Shown one piece after another: positions 17,320-23,787 of a stretch of DNA of 23,787 nucleotides. Below the pieces are notes generated by a model. That model saw nothing but the letters and a program-made list of their open reading frames with translations, did not search any database and was not told the DNA's origin. How positions within the stretch are numbered: the first letter of the stretch is position 1; each line of letters opens with the position of its first letter. This DNA comes from JAEKLB01 sp050249235 (GTDB lineage Bacteria > Actinomycetota > Acidimicrobiia > Acidimicrobiales > CADCSY01). Made by a program: the position numbers and the translations under genes. The stretch lies in contig JBFWQW010000037.1 of assembly GCA_050249235.1 (NCBI GenBank), positions 1-23,787 on the forward strand, written 5' to 3'.

Positions 17320-18537
17320 GTGAGCGAGCCCCGCACCCCTCCCACCCTGCGGTCGCTGGGACCCGGGGTCTACCTCCCGTCGTTCATCTTCGCGGTCGGC
17401 CAGGGCGCGGTCATCCCGATCGTGGCCCTGGTGGCCAAGGACCTGGGGGCCTCCGTCGCCGTCGCCGGGCTGGTCGTGGCCGGGCGCGGCCTCGGCACCC
17501 TGGCCTTCGACCTCCCCGCCGGCTGGCTGGTGAGCCGCTACGGCGAGCGACGGTCGATGACGCTCGCCACCGGCCTGCTGCTCGTCTCGCTGCTCGGCTG
17601 CGTCGCCGCCACCACGGTGGCCGCCTTCGCCTTCTTCATGTTCCTGATGGGGTGCGGCTGGGCGGTGTGGCTGCTGGCCCGCATGTCCTACGTGAGCGAC
17701 GTCATGCCGCCCAACCTGCGGGGCCGGGCCCTCTCGGTGCTCGGCGGCTCGATGCGGATCGGCAACTTCGTGGGCCCCTTCCTCGGCGCCATCGCCATCG
17801 GCTGGTGGCAGCTCGACGGGGCCTACTTCGTGCACATCGCGCTGGCCGGCGTCGGCCTCGCCGTCCTGCTCCTCGCCCCCTCCCTCGAGGAGTCGCCGGC
17901 CTCGGCCCACGGCCCCATCTCCTTCCGCGCCGTCGGGCGCGACAACGTGGCGGTCTGGCGCACGGCCGGCGTCGGCGCGCTCTGCATCGGCGTCCTGCGA
18001 GCCTGCCGCCCCGTCGTGCTGCCGCTGTGGGCCGACCACGTCGGTGTCGACGCCGCCGCCGTCAGCGTGATCTTCGGGATCTCGTCGGGCATGGACATGA
18101 CGCTCTTCTATCCGGCCGGCTCGGCCTCCGACCGGTGGGGCCGGAAGTTCGTGGCCGTGCCCTGCATGGGCTTCATGGCCATCGGGTTCGCCCTGTTGCC
18201 CCTGGCCGGCTCGTTCTGGCCGCTCGTGCTCGTCGGCCTGGTGCTCGGCTTCGGCAACGGGCTGGGCAGCGGCATCGTGATGACCCTCGGCACCGACTTC
18301 GCCCCGGTGATCGGGCGGGCCGAGTTCCTCGGGGTGTGGCGCCTCATCGGCGACATCGGCACCGCCGGCGGCCCGTTCCTGGCCGCCGGGGTGAGCGCGG
18401 TCGCCGGCCTCGGCCCGGCCTCGCTCACGGTCAGCGCCATCGGGCTGGCCGGGGCCGGCCTGGTGCTGACCCGCATGCCCGAGCCGATGCGGCTGGCGCC
18501 GGCGCACCTGGCCGACGACGTCGAGGGTGCAGGCTGA
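17320..18537 (+). CDS. MFS transporter
   Basis: The 405-residue major facilitator protein has about 12 TM segments and a motif-A-like loop GWLVSRYGERRSM between TM2 and TM3; a second, DRWGRKF, occurs in the C-terminal half. It is likely a proton-driven drug or metabolite exporter. The start is GTG 17320, where the hydrophilic N-terminus SEPRTPPTLRSLGPGVYLPS leads straight into TM1; the frame is open further upstream only inside the preceding ABC gene. It lies 82 bp after the ABC pair with no hairpin between, so it may be read through from the marR promoter. The next gene starts 2 bp after its stop. Confidence 0.87.
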   Translation: MSEPRTPPTLRSLGPGVYLPSFIFAVGQGAVIPIVALVAKDLGASVAVAGLVVAGRGLGTLAFDLPAGWLVSRYGERRSMTLATGLLLVSLLGCVAATTVAAFAFFMFLMGCGWAVWLLARMSYVSDVMPPNLRGRALSVLGGSMRIGNFVGPFLGAIAIGWWQLDGAYFVHIALAGVGLAVLLLAPSLEESPASAHGPISFRAVGRDNVAVWRTAGVGALCIGVLRACRPVVLPLWADHVGVDAAAVSVIFGISSGMDMTLFYPAGSASDRWGRKFVAVPCMGFMAIGFALLPLAGSFWPLVLVGLVLGFGNGLGSGIVMTLGTDFAPVIGRAEFLGVWRLIGDIGTAGGPFLAAGVSAVAGLGPASLTVSAIGLAGAGLVLTRMPEPMRLAPAHLADDVEGAG

Positions 18538-18539
18538 CG

Positions 18540-19004
18540 GTGGCGGCCCGCACGAGCGCCGGGATCCTCCTCTTCCGCCGCACCGCCGGGCCCACCGAGG
18601 TGCTGCTCGGTCACATGGGCGGGCCGTTCTGGGCCCGCAGGGACGCCGGCGGCTGGACCGTCCCCAAGGGCGAGCACGGCCCCGACGAGAACCCGTTCGA
18701 CGCCGCCCGCCGGGAGTTCGCCGAGGAGCTCGGCACGCCGCCCCCGGACGGTGCCGGCCTCGACCTCGGGTCGTTCCGGCAGTCGAGCGGCAAGGTGGTG
18801 CGGGTGTGGGCGGTCGAGGGCGACCTCGACGCCACCACCTGCGTGAGCGACACGTTCCTGCTCGAGTGGCCCCGCGGCTCCGGCCGGACCATCGAGGTGC
18901 CCGAGCTCGACCGGGTCGCGTGGTTCGGCCTCGACGAGGCCCGCGTCAGGCTGGTGAAGGGCCAGGTGCCGGTCGTGGACGCCCTCGAGCGGGCCCTCGC
19001 CTGA
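18540..19004 (+). CDS. NUDIX hydrolase (COG4119-like predicted NTP pyrophosphohydrolase)
   Basis: The 154-residue protein has a complete Nudix box G-x5-E-x7-RE-x2-EE-x-G at residues 44-65 (GEHGPDENPFDAARREFAEE and following LG), which binds the metal and cleaves an X-linked nucleoside diphosphate. The flanking GGPFWARRDAGGWTVPKGE is typical of the small COG4119 group, whose substrate is not known. The C-terminal half ends with LDRVAWFGLDEARVRLVKGQ. The GTG start is 2 bp after the MFS stop, so it is probably on the same transcript. It is followed at once by a strong bidirectional hairpin. Confidence 0.9.
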   Translation: MAARTSAGILLFRRTAGPTEVLLGHMGGPFWARRDAGGWTVPKGEHGPDENPFDAARREFAEELGTPPPDGAGLDLGSFRQSSGKVVRVWAVEGDLDATTCVSDTFLLEWPRGSGRTIEVPELDRVAWFGLDEARVRLVKGQVPVVDALERALA

Positions 19005-19012
19005 GCGCCGCG

Positions 19013-19069
19013 TCCCGTTCTCTGTCGACCGAGCCGGGGTTGTTCCGGCCCGGTCGACAGGGAACGGGA
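19013..19069. terminator. Long bidirectional terminator hairpin between NUDIX and SnoaL-like genes
   Basis: Arms 19013-19031 and 19051-19069 pair over 19 bp with one G-T mismatch position (19021/19061), and the loop adds a GCCGG/CCGGC stem. The base of the stem contains CGTTC-N2-TGTCG and its complement. It begins 9 nt after the NUDIX stop and ends 3 nt before the stop of the convergent gene, as expected for a shared terminator. Confidence 0.8.
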
Positions 19070-19071
19070 GG

Positions 19072-19473
19072 TCAGGCCGGGGCCGGGGGGTCGGTGGCGG
19101 GGCGGACCCGGGCGATGTAGGTGCGGTGCCGCACCCGCCACCCGTCGTCGGTGCGCACGACGCGGTCGTGGTACTCGCCGGCCTGGGCGGTGCCGTCGTC
19201 GCGGAGCAGGAGGACCCGGGAGTGCACCACCGGACCGTCGTCCTCCTCGTCCACCCGCACATTGGTGACGAGGTGGGTGAGCGGGTGGCGGGCCCGCTCC
19301 ATGAACGTCGTGAGCTTGGCCAGCCCCACGACGTCCCGACCGGGCATGGCCGGGTTGGTCACCACCACGTCGCGCACGAAGACCCGGTCGAGGGCGGCGA
19401 AGTCCCGGTTGTCGATCGTGTCGCCGTAGAGGGCGACGAGCTCGTGCAGGGCCAGGCGGTCGGCGACGTCCAT
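19072..19473 (-). CDS. SnoaL-like / NTF2-fold protein
   Basis: The 133-residue protein fits the SnoaL-like polyketide-cyclase/ketosteroid-isomerase fold: N-terminal helix DVADRLALHELVALYGDTIDNRDFAALDRVF, then FVRDVVVTNPAM, HLVTNVRVDE and the last strands DGWRVRHRTYIARVRP. Such domains serve as isomerases, dehydratases or ligand binders; the substrate cannot be inferred. It ends against a terminator shared with the NUDIX gene and starts divergently from the cupin gene. The ATG is supported by TAGATT 8 nt upstream. Confidence 0.8.
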   Translation of the reverse strand: MDVADRLALHELVALYGDTIDNRDFAALDRVFVRDVVVTNPAMPGRDVVGLAKLTTFMERARHPLTHLVTNVRVDEEDDGPVVHSRVLLLRDDGTAQAGEYHDRVVRTDDGWRVRHRTYIARVRPATDPPAPA

Positions 19474-19481
19474 CGTCGGGG

Positions 19482-19487
19482 AATCTA
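19482..19487 (-). promoter_or_regulatory. -10 element (TAGATT), leaderless promoter of the SnoaL-like gene
   Basis: On the minus strand TAGATT lies 8 nt before ATG 19471-19473. It is within the 77-bp gap to the divergent cupin gene. Confidence 0.5.
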
Positions 19488-19550
19488 GGTGGGCGCTGGG
19501 CGCCGGGTCGGGTCCTACAGCCGGCTCCCCGACCCGACGAGGATGTCCAC

Positions 19551-19898
19551 GTGACGGAACGAGACGAGCGACCCTGGGGCAGCTTCACGGTGCTCGAGGA
19601 CGCCGCCGACCACAAGGTCAAGCGGCTGGACGTGCGCCCCGGGCAGCGGCTGAGCTACCAGCGCCACGCCAGACGGGGTGAGCACTGGTTCATCGTCGCC
19701 GGCGAGGCCGACGTGACGCTCGAAGGCGTCCTGCACCACCTCGTGGCCGGTGACGCCATCGACATCCCCATGGGCACCGCCCACCGCGTCGCCAGCGTGG
19801 GCACGGTCGACCTCGTCCTCGTCGAGGTCCAGCACGGCGACTACTTCGGCGAGGACGACATCGAGCGACTCGAGGACGACTTCGGTCGGGTCGGCTGA
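19551..19898 (+). CDS. Cupin, type II phosphomannose isomerase C-terminal-like
   Basis: The 115-residue single cupin resembles the isomerase domain of bifunctional mannose-1-phosphate guanylyltransferase/mannose-6-phosphate isomerase. It has RPWGSF at the start, GQRLSYQRHARRGEHWFIVAG (residues 31-51) with metal-ligand candidates H39, E44 and H45, and GDAIDIPMGTAHRV with H78. No nucleotidyltransferase domain is attached. It may isomerise mannose-6-phosphate or bind another sugar phosphate; free-standing domains like this are often unassigned. The GTG start has AGGA about 8 nt upstream. The gene is convergent with the DinB-like gene 19 bp away. Confidence 0.85.
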   Translation: MTERDERPWGSFTVLEDAADHKVKRLDVRPGQRLSYQRHARRGEHWFIVAGEADVTLEGVLHHLVAGDAIDIPMGTAHRVASVGTVDLVLVEVQHGDYFGEDDIERLEDDFGRVG

Positions 19899-19917
19899 CG
19901 CAGGCCCGTGCCCCCGG

Positions 19918-20451
19918 TCAGGTCCCGCCCGAGCCCGCCGTCGGCGCCGCCCACACGATGCGCTCGAGGTCGAGGCCGTGGTGGAGGGCCTCGTGGGCGA
20001 CGATCCGTGCGAGATCGTCGACGCTCAACGAACCCTGGTCGGGGTGGGCGACGACCAGCGACCGGTCGCCCACCAGCGCCAGGGCGGCCTGCCAGTCGCC
20101 GACGGCCCGCTCCAGCGACCAGAGCGCCCCGGCCAACGCGATGCCCGCGTAGCTGCGGGCCACGGCCAGGGCCACCTCGTCGTAGGACGCCACCGGGCCC
20201 GCCGGCCCGGCCGAGGCGCCGGCGAGCCGCTCCGCCCAGATGCGGGTGTTGTCGGCCACGTGGCACACGTACGAACCGGCGTCCCAGGCCAGCGAGGGCA
20301 CCGACTCCCGGCCGTCGCAGCCCACCAGGAGCTCGAGGTACCGGTCGGCCGTCCCGGCCAGGATCACCGCGGGCCCGGCCGGGTCGATCGACCACCCGTA
20401 GCCGCAGCCGAGGCAGGGGTCGCCGTACTTCTGCCGCAGGTACTCGTTCAT
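19918..20451 (-). CDS. DinB-like (mycothiol-transferase fold) protein with N-terminal CxxC
   Basis: The 177-residue protein has a DinB-like four-helix bundle. The metal-binding histidine triad is probably H64 (AGSYVCHVADNTRIW), H153 and H157 (IVAHEALHHGLDLE). Actinobacterial members are often thiol-S-transferases that use mycothiol, or have no known role. The extension MNEYLRQKYGDPCLGCGYGW contains CxxC (C13, C16), a possible half zinc knuckle not usual for the family. I chose ATG 20449-20451 because TACCGT lies exactly 6 nt upstream; a GTG seven codons earlier (20472) with AGGAGG 4 nt before it is the alternative. Confidence 0.75.
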   Translation of the reverse strand: MNEYLRQKYGDPCLGCGYGWSIDPAGPAVILAGTADRYLELLVGCDGRESVPSLAWDAGSYVCHVADNTRIWAERLAGASAGPAGPVASYDEVALAVARSYAGIALAGALWSLERAVGDWQAALALVGDRSLVVAHPDQGSLSVDDLARIVAHEALHHGLDLERIVWAAPTAGSGGT

Positions 20452-20457
20452 CGGCGG

Positions 20458-20463
20458 ACGGTA
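20458..20463 (-). promoter_or_regulatory. -10 element (TACCGT), leaderless promoter of the DinB-like gene
   Basis: On the minus strand TACCGT lies 6 nt before ATG 20449-20451. If transcription instead starts further upstream, the AGGAGG before GTG 20472 would be used. Confidence 0.4.
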
Positions 20464-20514
20464 GGCCCGCACCCGGCCTCCTGCCGTCCGGATTCGCCCG
20501 GCCCGGCGCGACCG

Positions 20515-21777
20515 CTACGCCGAGGCGGTGTCGAGGGCGGCGCTCGGGTCCGGCTGGAGCACGGATGCCCGGCGGGTCTCGAGGGCGAGCAGCACGAGCC
20601 CGGCGGCGATCGCGCTGGCCCCGGCGAACACCATCGCCGAGCGGGCGCCGAACGAGCTGATCACGGCGCCCATGAGCAGCGCCCCGATCGGCGTGGTGCC
20701 CTGGTTGGCCATCACCAGGAGGGATGACGCCCGGCCCCGCATCTCCGGCGCCGCGTTCGTCTGCACGACGGTCATCGACGTCGTCATGTAGCCGGTGGCG
20801 GTGACCCCGACGACGAACATCAGCACGCAGAAGAGCAGCAGGTAGGGCGCCAGGCCGGTGAGCGCGGTCGCCACCCCGAGCGCGACGGCGGCGAGCGACA
20901 CGGTGCGGACGCTCGGGCGGTGGAGGCTCCCGACGACGAAGCCGGCCGCGGTCGAGCCGGCGCCGGAGAAGACCTCGGCGATGCCGAACCACCGGGCATC
21001 GGCTTCGAAGCCGAGCTTCACCATGGCCGGCACGAGGATCATGAAGTTGAAGGAGAACATGCCGACGACGACGGTCGTGGCGAGCGTCCGCAGCAGGACG
21101 GGCCGGCTCCGCACGTGGGCGAAGCCGTCCCGGATCCGGACAGGGACCCCGCCCACCCGCCGCTCGGCGATCTCGTCCCGCCGCAGCGACGCGAGGCCGA
21201 CGAGCACGATCACATAGGAGGCCGCGTTCACGAAGAAGCACACGGTCGGGCCGTAGGCCGTCACGACGAAGCCGCCGGCGGCGATGCCGACCATGCGGGA
21301 GGCGGACGTCGTCACGCTGTAGAGGCCGATGGCGCTGGGCAGTCGGTCGGCGTCGACGAGGGACGACACGAAGGCCGGGCCGGCGGCCCGGTCGAAGGCG
21401 TTCCCGACGCCGATCGAGAAGGCGGCGCCGTAGAGCCACCCGATGCCGAGGTGGTCCGAGGCCGAGAGGGTGCCGAGCACGATCGCCAGCACCATGGCCA
21501 CGCCGTTCGTGGTCATGAGGAGCACCCGGTTGTCCACCCGGTCGGCGATCACCCCGGCCCAGGCGCCGAGGGCCAGCGCCGGGAGGAACTGCAGCGACGA
21601 GGCCAGCCCCAGCGCCCGGCCCGAGTCGGTGATCTCGAGCACCAGCCAGATCTGGGCGGTGAGCTGCATCCAGGTGCCCACCGTGGACAGCAGCTGCCCG
21701 GCGAAGTAGCGCCGGAAGTTGACCTGGTGGAGCGCGGCGACCGACCGCTTCGCTCCCGCCCGACCCCCGCCCGCCAT
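20515..21777 (-). CDS. MFS transporter, EntS (MFS_3) type
   Basis: The 420-residue major facilitator protein has about 12 TM segments. The opening ALHQVNFRRYFAGQLLSTVGTWMQLTAQIWLVLEIT, the loop GVIADRVDNRVLL and NAFDRAAGPAFVSSLV are characteristic of the EntS-type exporters, which include siderophore and drug efflux pumps. The central loop is RRDEIAERRVGGVPVRIRDGF. The start is ATG 21775-21777; the frame is open upstream, but this ATG gives the normal short N-terminus. It is transcribed in the same direction as the ferritin-like genes upstream, but a strong hairpin lies between. No siderophore genes are nearby, so the substrate is open. Confidence 0.88.
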   Translation of the reverse strand: MAGGGRAGAKRSVAALHQVNFRRYFAGQLLSTVGTWMQLTAQIWLVLEITDSGRALGLASSLQFLPALALGAWAGVIADRVDNRVLLMTTNGVAMVLAIVLGTLSASDHLGIGWLYGAAFSIGVGNAFDRAAGPAFVSSLVDADRLPSAIGLYSVTTSASRMVGIAAGGFVVTAYGPTVCFFVNAASYVIVLVGLASLRRDEIAERRVGGVPVRIRDGFAHVRSRPVLLRTLATTVVVGMFSFNFMILVPAMVKLGFEADARWFGIAEVFSGAGSTAAGFVVGSLHRPSVRTVSLAAVALGVATALTGLAPYLLLFCVLMFVVGVTATGYMTTSMTVVQTNAAPEMRGRASSLLVMANQGTTPIGALLMGAVISSFGARSAMVFAGASAIAAGLVLLALETRRASVLQPDPSAALDTASA

Positions 21778-21827
21778 GGGCCCAGCCTCGCAGAGACGGG
21801 ACCATGGGTGCCGACCCGCCCGCCCCC

Positions 21828-21878
21828 CGTTCCTTGTCGCGTCGGCCACCCTGGAGGTGGCCAACGCGACAAAGAACG
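21828..21878. terminator. Long terminator hairpin upstream of the MFS gene
   Basis: Arms 21828-21849 and 21857-21878 pair over 22 bp with two C-A mismatches and a 7-nt loop. It begins 22 nt past the stop of the 44-residue small gene on the minus strand and likely ends that transcript. The stem base again carries CGTTC-N2-TGTCG, as in the hairpin at 19013. Confidence 0.75.
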
Positions 21879-21899
21879 TCGAGGCCGAGGGGCCGACTC

Positions 21900-22034
21900 C
21901 TACCTGATGGGGTGCAGGTCGGGGTCGGTCGGCTTGGGCAGGTCGGGCTTCACCGGGACCTCGGGCTCGTCGACGACAGGTTCCTCGACGACGGGCTCGT
22001 CGGGCTCGGACTGGGGATCGGTGGCAGCGTTCAT
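21900..22034 (-). CDS. Small acidic proline-rich protein (44 aa), unrecognised
   Basis: A 45-codon frame opens at ATG 22032-22034 and stops at TAG 21900-21902. It reads MNAATDPQSEPDEPVVEEPV and continues with VDEPEVPVKPDLP-type repeats to a C-terminus DLHPIR. Nearly every third codon position is G or C, and the composition (Pro, Glu, Asp, Val) is regular, which supports real coding. No signal peptide, cysteine or membrane segment is present, so it would be a disordered cytoplasmic peptide. It starts 48 bp after the second ferritin-like gene and ends just before a strong hairpin, so it is probably the last gene of that transcript. A small stem (AGCGC-CTT-GCGCT at 22059-22071) lies before its start. 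No function is known to me. Confidence 0.6.
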   Translation of the reverse strand: MNAATDPQSEPDEPVVEEPVVDEPEVPVKPDLPKPTDPDLHPIR

Positions 22035-22082
22035 GGGCCGTGCCGTACCCCGATCCCCAGCGCCTTGCGCTCCCCGGGTCCC

Positions 22083-22751
22083 TCAGATGGCCGCCATGTC
22101 CGTCTTCTGGAAGACGTCGGGCACCGGGTAACGACCGAGCGCGTACAGCAGGATCGCCTGGTGCTGCTGGTCGACCACCTGGATCGAGCCGGCCAGGCGC
22201 ACGGCGGCCGAGCTCGACAGGGTGGGGATCGCCTTGAGGTAGGTCTGCGCGGCGATGGTCTCGAGCTGGAGGGCCAGCTCGGCCGCGCCGGCCGCGTCGG
22301 TGACCTTGGCCAAACCGGCGTCCACGGTCGGCTTCAGGGCGGCGTTCGGCATGGTCACGGCCGGCTCGCCGCCGTCGGCCAGCACCTTGTTCCACGCCGC
22401 CAGGTGCTCCTTGTGATGGCCCAGCGCGGTGGTGACGAACTGCGCCACCGCCGGGGGGACGGCCCCGAGCTTGCCGCCGGTGGCCGCGTCGAGCGCGGCC
22501 TGATAGGTGCCGACGGCGAGCACCTCGAGGCCGGCCGCGGCCGTCGCCACCGTGAGGTCGCCGTCGGTGCCCTCGGTCGGGCTCCCGTCGCCGCTCGAGA
22601 GGCCGCCGGACGAGGAGTCGTCGTCCCCACCGCAGGCGGCCAGGACGGCGACGGCGCCCGCGATGCCGACACCGCCGAGCAGGAACTGGCGGCGGCCGAA
22701 GCCGGGCCGCTCGGGGTCGACGGGCTCGACGGGCTCGATGCCTTCGGTCAC
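22083..22751 (-). CDS. Ferritin-like domain lipoprotein with Tat-type signal
   Basis: The 222-residue exported protein has a twin-arginine signal (GRRQFLLGGVG, R20-R21) and a lipobox LAAC (C40), so it should be a Tat-exported lipoprotein. An Asp/Ser/Gly linker (43-65) leads to a Ferritin_2-like four-helix domain. Ligand-like residues are E76 (GLEVLAVGTY), H113 and H116 (GHHKEH), E164 (LETIAAQTY), and D194 with H197 (VDQQH). The last motif is normally ExxH; here it is DxxH. Relatives include desiccation-related proteins; iron binding or oxidation outside the membrane is possible but unproven. Its GTG start overlaps the stop of the upstream ferritin-like gene by 4 nt (GTGA). Confidence 0.83.
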   Translation of the reverse strand: MTEGIEPVEPVDPERPGFGRRQFLLGGVGIAGAVAVLAACGGDDDSSSGGLSSGDGSPTEGTDGDLTVATAAAGLEVLAVGTYQAALDAATGGKLGAVPPAVAQFVTTALGHHKEHLAAWNKVLADGGEPAVTMPNAALKPTVDAGLAKVTDAAGAAELALQLETIAAQTYLKAIPTLSSSAAVRLAGSIQVVDQQHQAILLYALGRYPVPDVFQKTDMAAI

Positions 22752-23623
22752 TTGACGGCTCCTGTCTTCTTGTCGGCGACGAAGTCGGCCGGGGTCTCCT
22801 CGAACGCCTTCGGGAAGGCGACGCTGCCGGCCGCGGCCGGGAGGTTGGCCAGGTCGACGGGGATGGCGATGAACTGCGGGGCACCCGCCTCGAGCAGGGC
22901 CTGGACGGCCCGCAGGACGGCGAGGTGCTGCGACTCGACGCCCATGACGCTGCCCATGACCTCCTTGGCCGTGGTGCTGTCGAGCTCGGTCAGGTTGGTC
23001 AGGTAGGTGTCCGTGGCGACCTTCTCGAGCTGGGCCGCCAGCTTCACGACGTCGAGCGGGGCCGACAGGCTCGGCTTCGCCTGCTCGACGACCGACGAGA
23101 ACGTCGGATTGGGCTGCGTCTGCGGCTTCCCACCGAGCGCGGTGGTCTGCGCCTGGAAGGCCTTGGCGTGCTCGCCGTGCTGCATCATCGTCGTCTGGGC
23201 GAAGGCCACCACGACCTTGTTGCCGTCCTTGATGAAGGGCAGGCCGAGCGCGGCCTCGTAGGTGGCGACGGCCAGGAGCTCGAGCGACGTCGCCGTCTGG
23301 AGCATCTGGATGTCGGCCGCCTCGTCGGCGCCGGCCGGGCGGGCCACGAGGGCGGCCAGGAGGGCGCCGAAGCCGCCGGCGACGAGGCCGAGGCCCATGC
23401 CCCGGCCGGTCCGGCCGAAGCCGCTGGTCCCGGCGCCGGCGCCCTGTTGGGCGAGCGGGCTGGGTGCGGGGCGCAATCGCGGTCGACCGGGCTCGGGGAC
23501 GGTCCGTTCGTGGGCCAGCTCCTCCAGCACCGGCAGGCTGGCCCGGGCCGCGGCCATGGCGTCGGCCTGACCGTCCTTCGACTCCTCGATCAGCTCCGTC
23601 AAGCGTCGCTCGTCGATGTTCAT
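22748..23623 (-). CDS. Membrane-anchored ferritin-like domain protein
   Basis: The protein has 291 residues with the start at ATG 23621-23623. Residues 1-70 are hydrophilic (MNIDERRLTELIEESKDGQA, then a Pro/Arg-rich linker), 75-98 form one hydrophobic segment ending RPAGADEA, and 100-245 form the ferritin-like domain. Ligand-like residues are E115 (SLELLAVATYE), H149 and H152 (QHGEH), E200 (LEKVATDTY) and E230/H233 (VESQH), a complete set for a diiron site. The anchor places the domain outside the membrane with the N-terminal tail inside, or acts as an uncleaved signal. A longer start at 23650 is possible, but the Shine-Dalgarno-like AGAGGGA favours 23623. It is coupled by a 4-nt overlap to a second ferritin-like gene. 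Confidence 0.82.
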   Translation of the reverse strand: MNIDERRLTELIEESKDGQADAMAAARASLPVLEELAHERTVPEPGRPRLRPAPSPLAQQGAGAGTSGFGRTGRGMGLGLVAGGFGALLAALVARPAGADEAADIQMLQTATSLELLAVATYEAALGLPFIKDGNKVVVAFAQTTMMQHGEHAKAFQAQTTALGGKPQTQPNPTFSSVVEQAKPSLSAPLDVVKLAAQLEKVATDTYLTNLTELDSTTAKEVMGSVMGVESQHLAVLRAVQALLEAGAPQFIAIPVDLANLPAAAGSVAFPKAFEETPADFVADKKTGAVK

Positions 23624-23639
23624 GTGGCGTCCGTCCCTC

Positions 23640-23735
23640 TCTCGTTGCACTCGGTCTCGTTGCGCTTCGGTCTCGTTGCGCGAGGGGTCGGGGGGCAGCC
23701 GCGCGCCGGCCCTCCCGGTGGTCGTCGGTCTCGTT
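23640..23735. repeat. Direct repeats (TCTCGTT) upstream of the ferritin-like operon
   Basis: Three copies of a 15-16 bp unit containing GGTCTCGTTGCGC (TCTCGTT at 23640, 23655 and 23671) stand in tandem 17 bp upstream of the first ferritin-like start; a fourth TCTCGTT is at 23729. On the coding strand they read GCAACGAGACCGA. They may be sites for a regulator of this operon; no known consensus is recognised. From 23772 to the right edge a frame ending in TGA (23770-23772) could be the tail of another minus-strand gene, too short to judge. Confidence 0.6.
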
Positions 23736-23787
23736 GGTTCGCCCGGGCGCGGCCCCGCGGGGCCGGCGGTCAGGGCAGCGGCGGCTG

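Noticed and set aside
19475..19533. GTCGGGGA...TCCCCGAC inverted repeat between the divergent SnoaL-like and cupin genes as an operator
   Set aside because: The 8-bp arms are 43 nt apart and GC-rich; this can occur by chance and it is not centred on a promoter.
23691..23787. Right-edge stretch as the end of another minus-strand gene
   Set aside because: A frame ending in TGA at 23770-23772 gives only five residues inside the window, too little to support a gene call.

Overview
The window is very GC-rich DNA with dense coding, GTG starts used almost as often as ATG, and short or overlapping intergenic gaps. The gene content points to an actinobacterium: a DUF222/13E12-repeat protein under a mycobacterial-type SOS box, an actinobacterial-type acyl-CoA carboxylase alpha chain, an LpdA-like flavoprotein, and many TANNNT -10 elements 6-8 nt before the start codon, the signature of leaderless mRNAs. 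Class Acidimicrobiia is my guess from overall gene style; it is not proven by any marker here.

Layout. 1-1486 (-): 5' part of a DUF222/HNH 13E12-family gene that runs off the left edge. Its start codon lies inside a perfect 16-bp LexA box, and its N-terminus carries a long 9-bp-register tandem repeat. 1633-3496 (+): pabB-pabC, the aminodeoxychorismate branch of folate synthesis. 3497-3981: no gene, but an array of four ~110-150 bp imperfect repeats of two alternating subtypes. 3982-5918 (-): birA and a PIG-V-like membrane mannosyltransferase, overlapping by 4 nt and divergent from 5980-7737 (+), a biotin carboxylase/BCCP acyl-CoA carboxylase alpha subunit that BirA should biotinylate. 7759-10819 (-): a GAF-like hypothetical protein, an LpdA-like flavoprotein with only one redox cysteine, and a soluble orphan histidine kinase. 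10994-12583 (-): the catalytic large subunit of a methylmalonyl-CoA mutase without its B12 domain.

12842-18537 (+): a MarR regulator with a perfect inverted-repeat operator at its own start, coupled to two overlapping half-transporter ABC genes whose defects complement each other (a heterodimeric exporter), followed by an MFS transporter. This is a likely drug-efflux cassette. 18540-19004 (+): NUDIX hydrolase, ending at a long bidirectional hairpin shared with a convergent SnoaL-like gene (-). 19551-19898 (+): phosphomannose-isomerase-type cupin. 19918-20451 (-): DinB-like protein with an N-terminal CxxC. 20515-21777 (-): EntS-type MFS exporter. 21900-23623 (-): two exported or membrane-anchored ferritin-like proteins (4-nt overlap) plus a 44-codon acidic, proline-rich small protein, closed by a long hairpin and preceded by short direct repeats.

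Most of the window is ordinary metabolism and efflux. The parts that look least described are the alternating-subtype repeat array at 3500-3990, the SOS-box/leaderless-start arrangement with its expanded N-terminal repeat at 1200-1499, the ferritin-like pair with its small third gene, and a hairpin motif that occurs twice with the same base sequence. I found no tRNA, rRNA, CRISPR array, transposase or phage gene.
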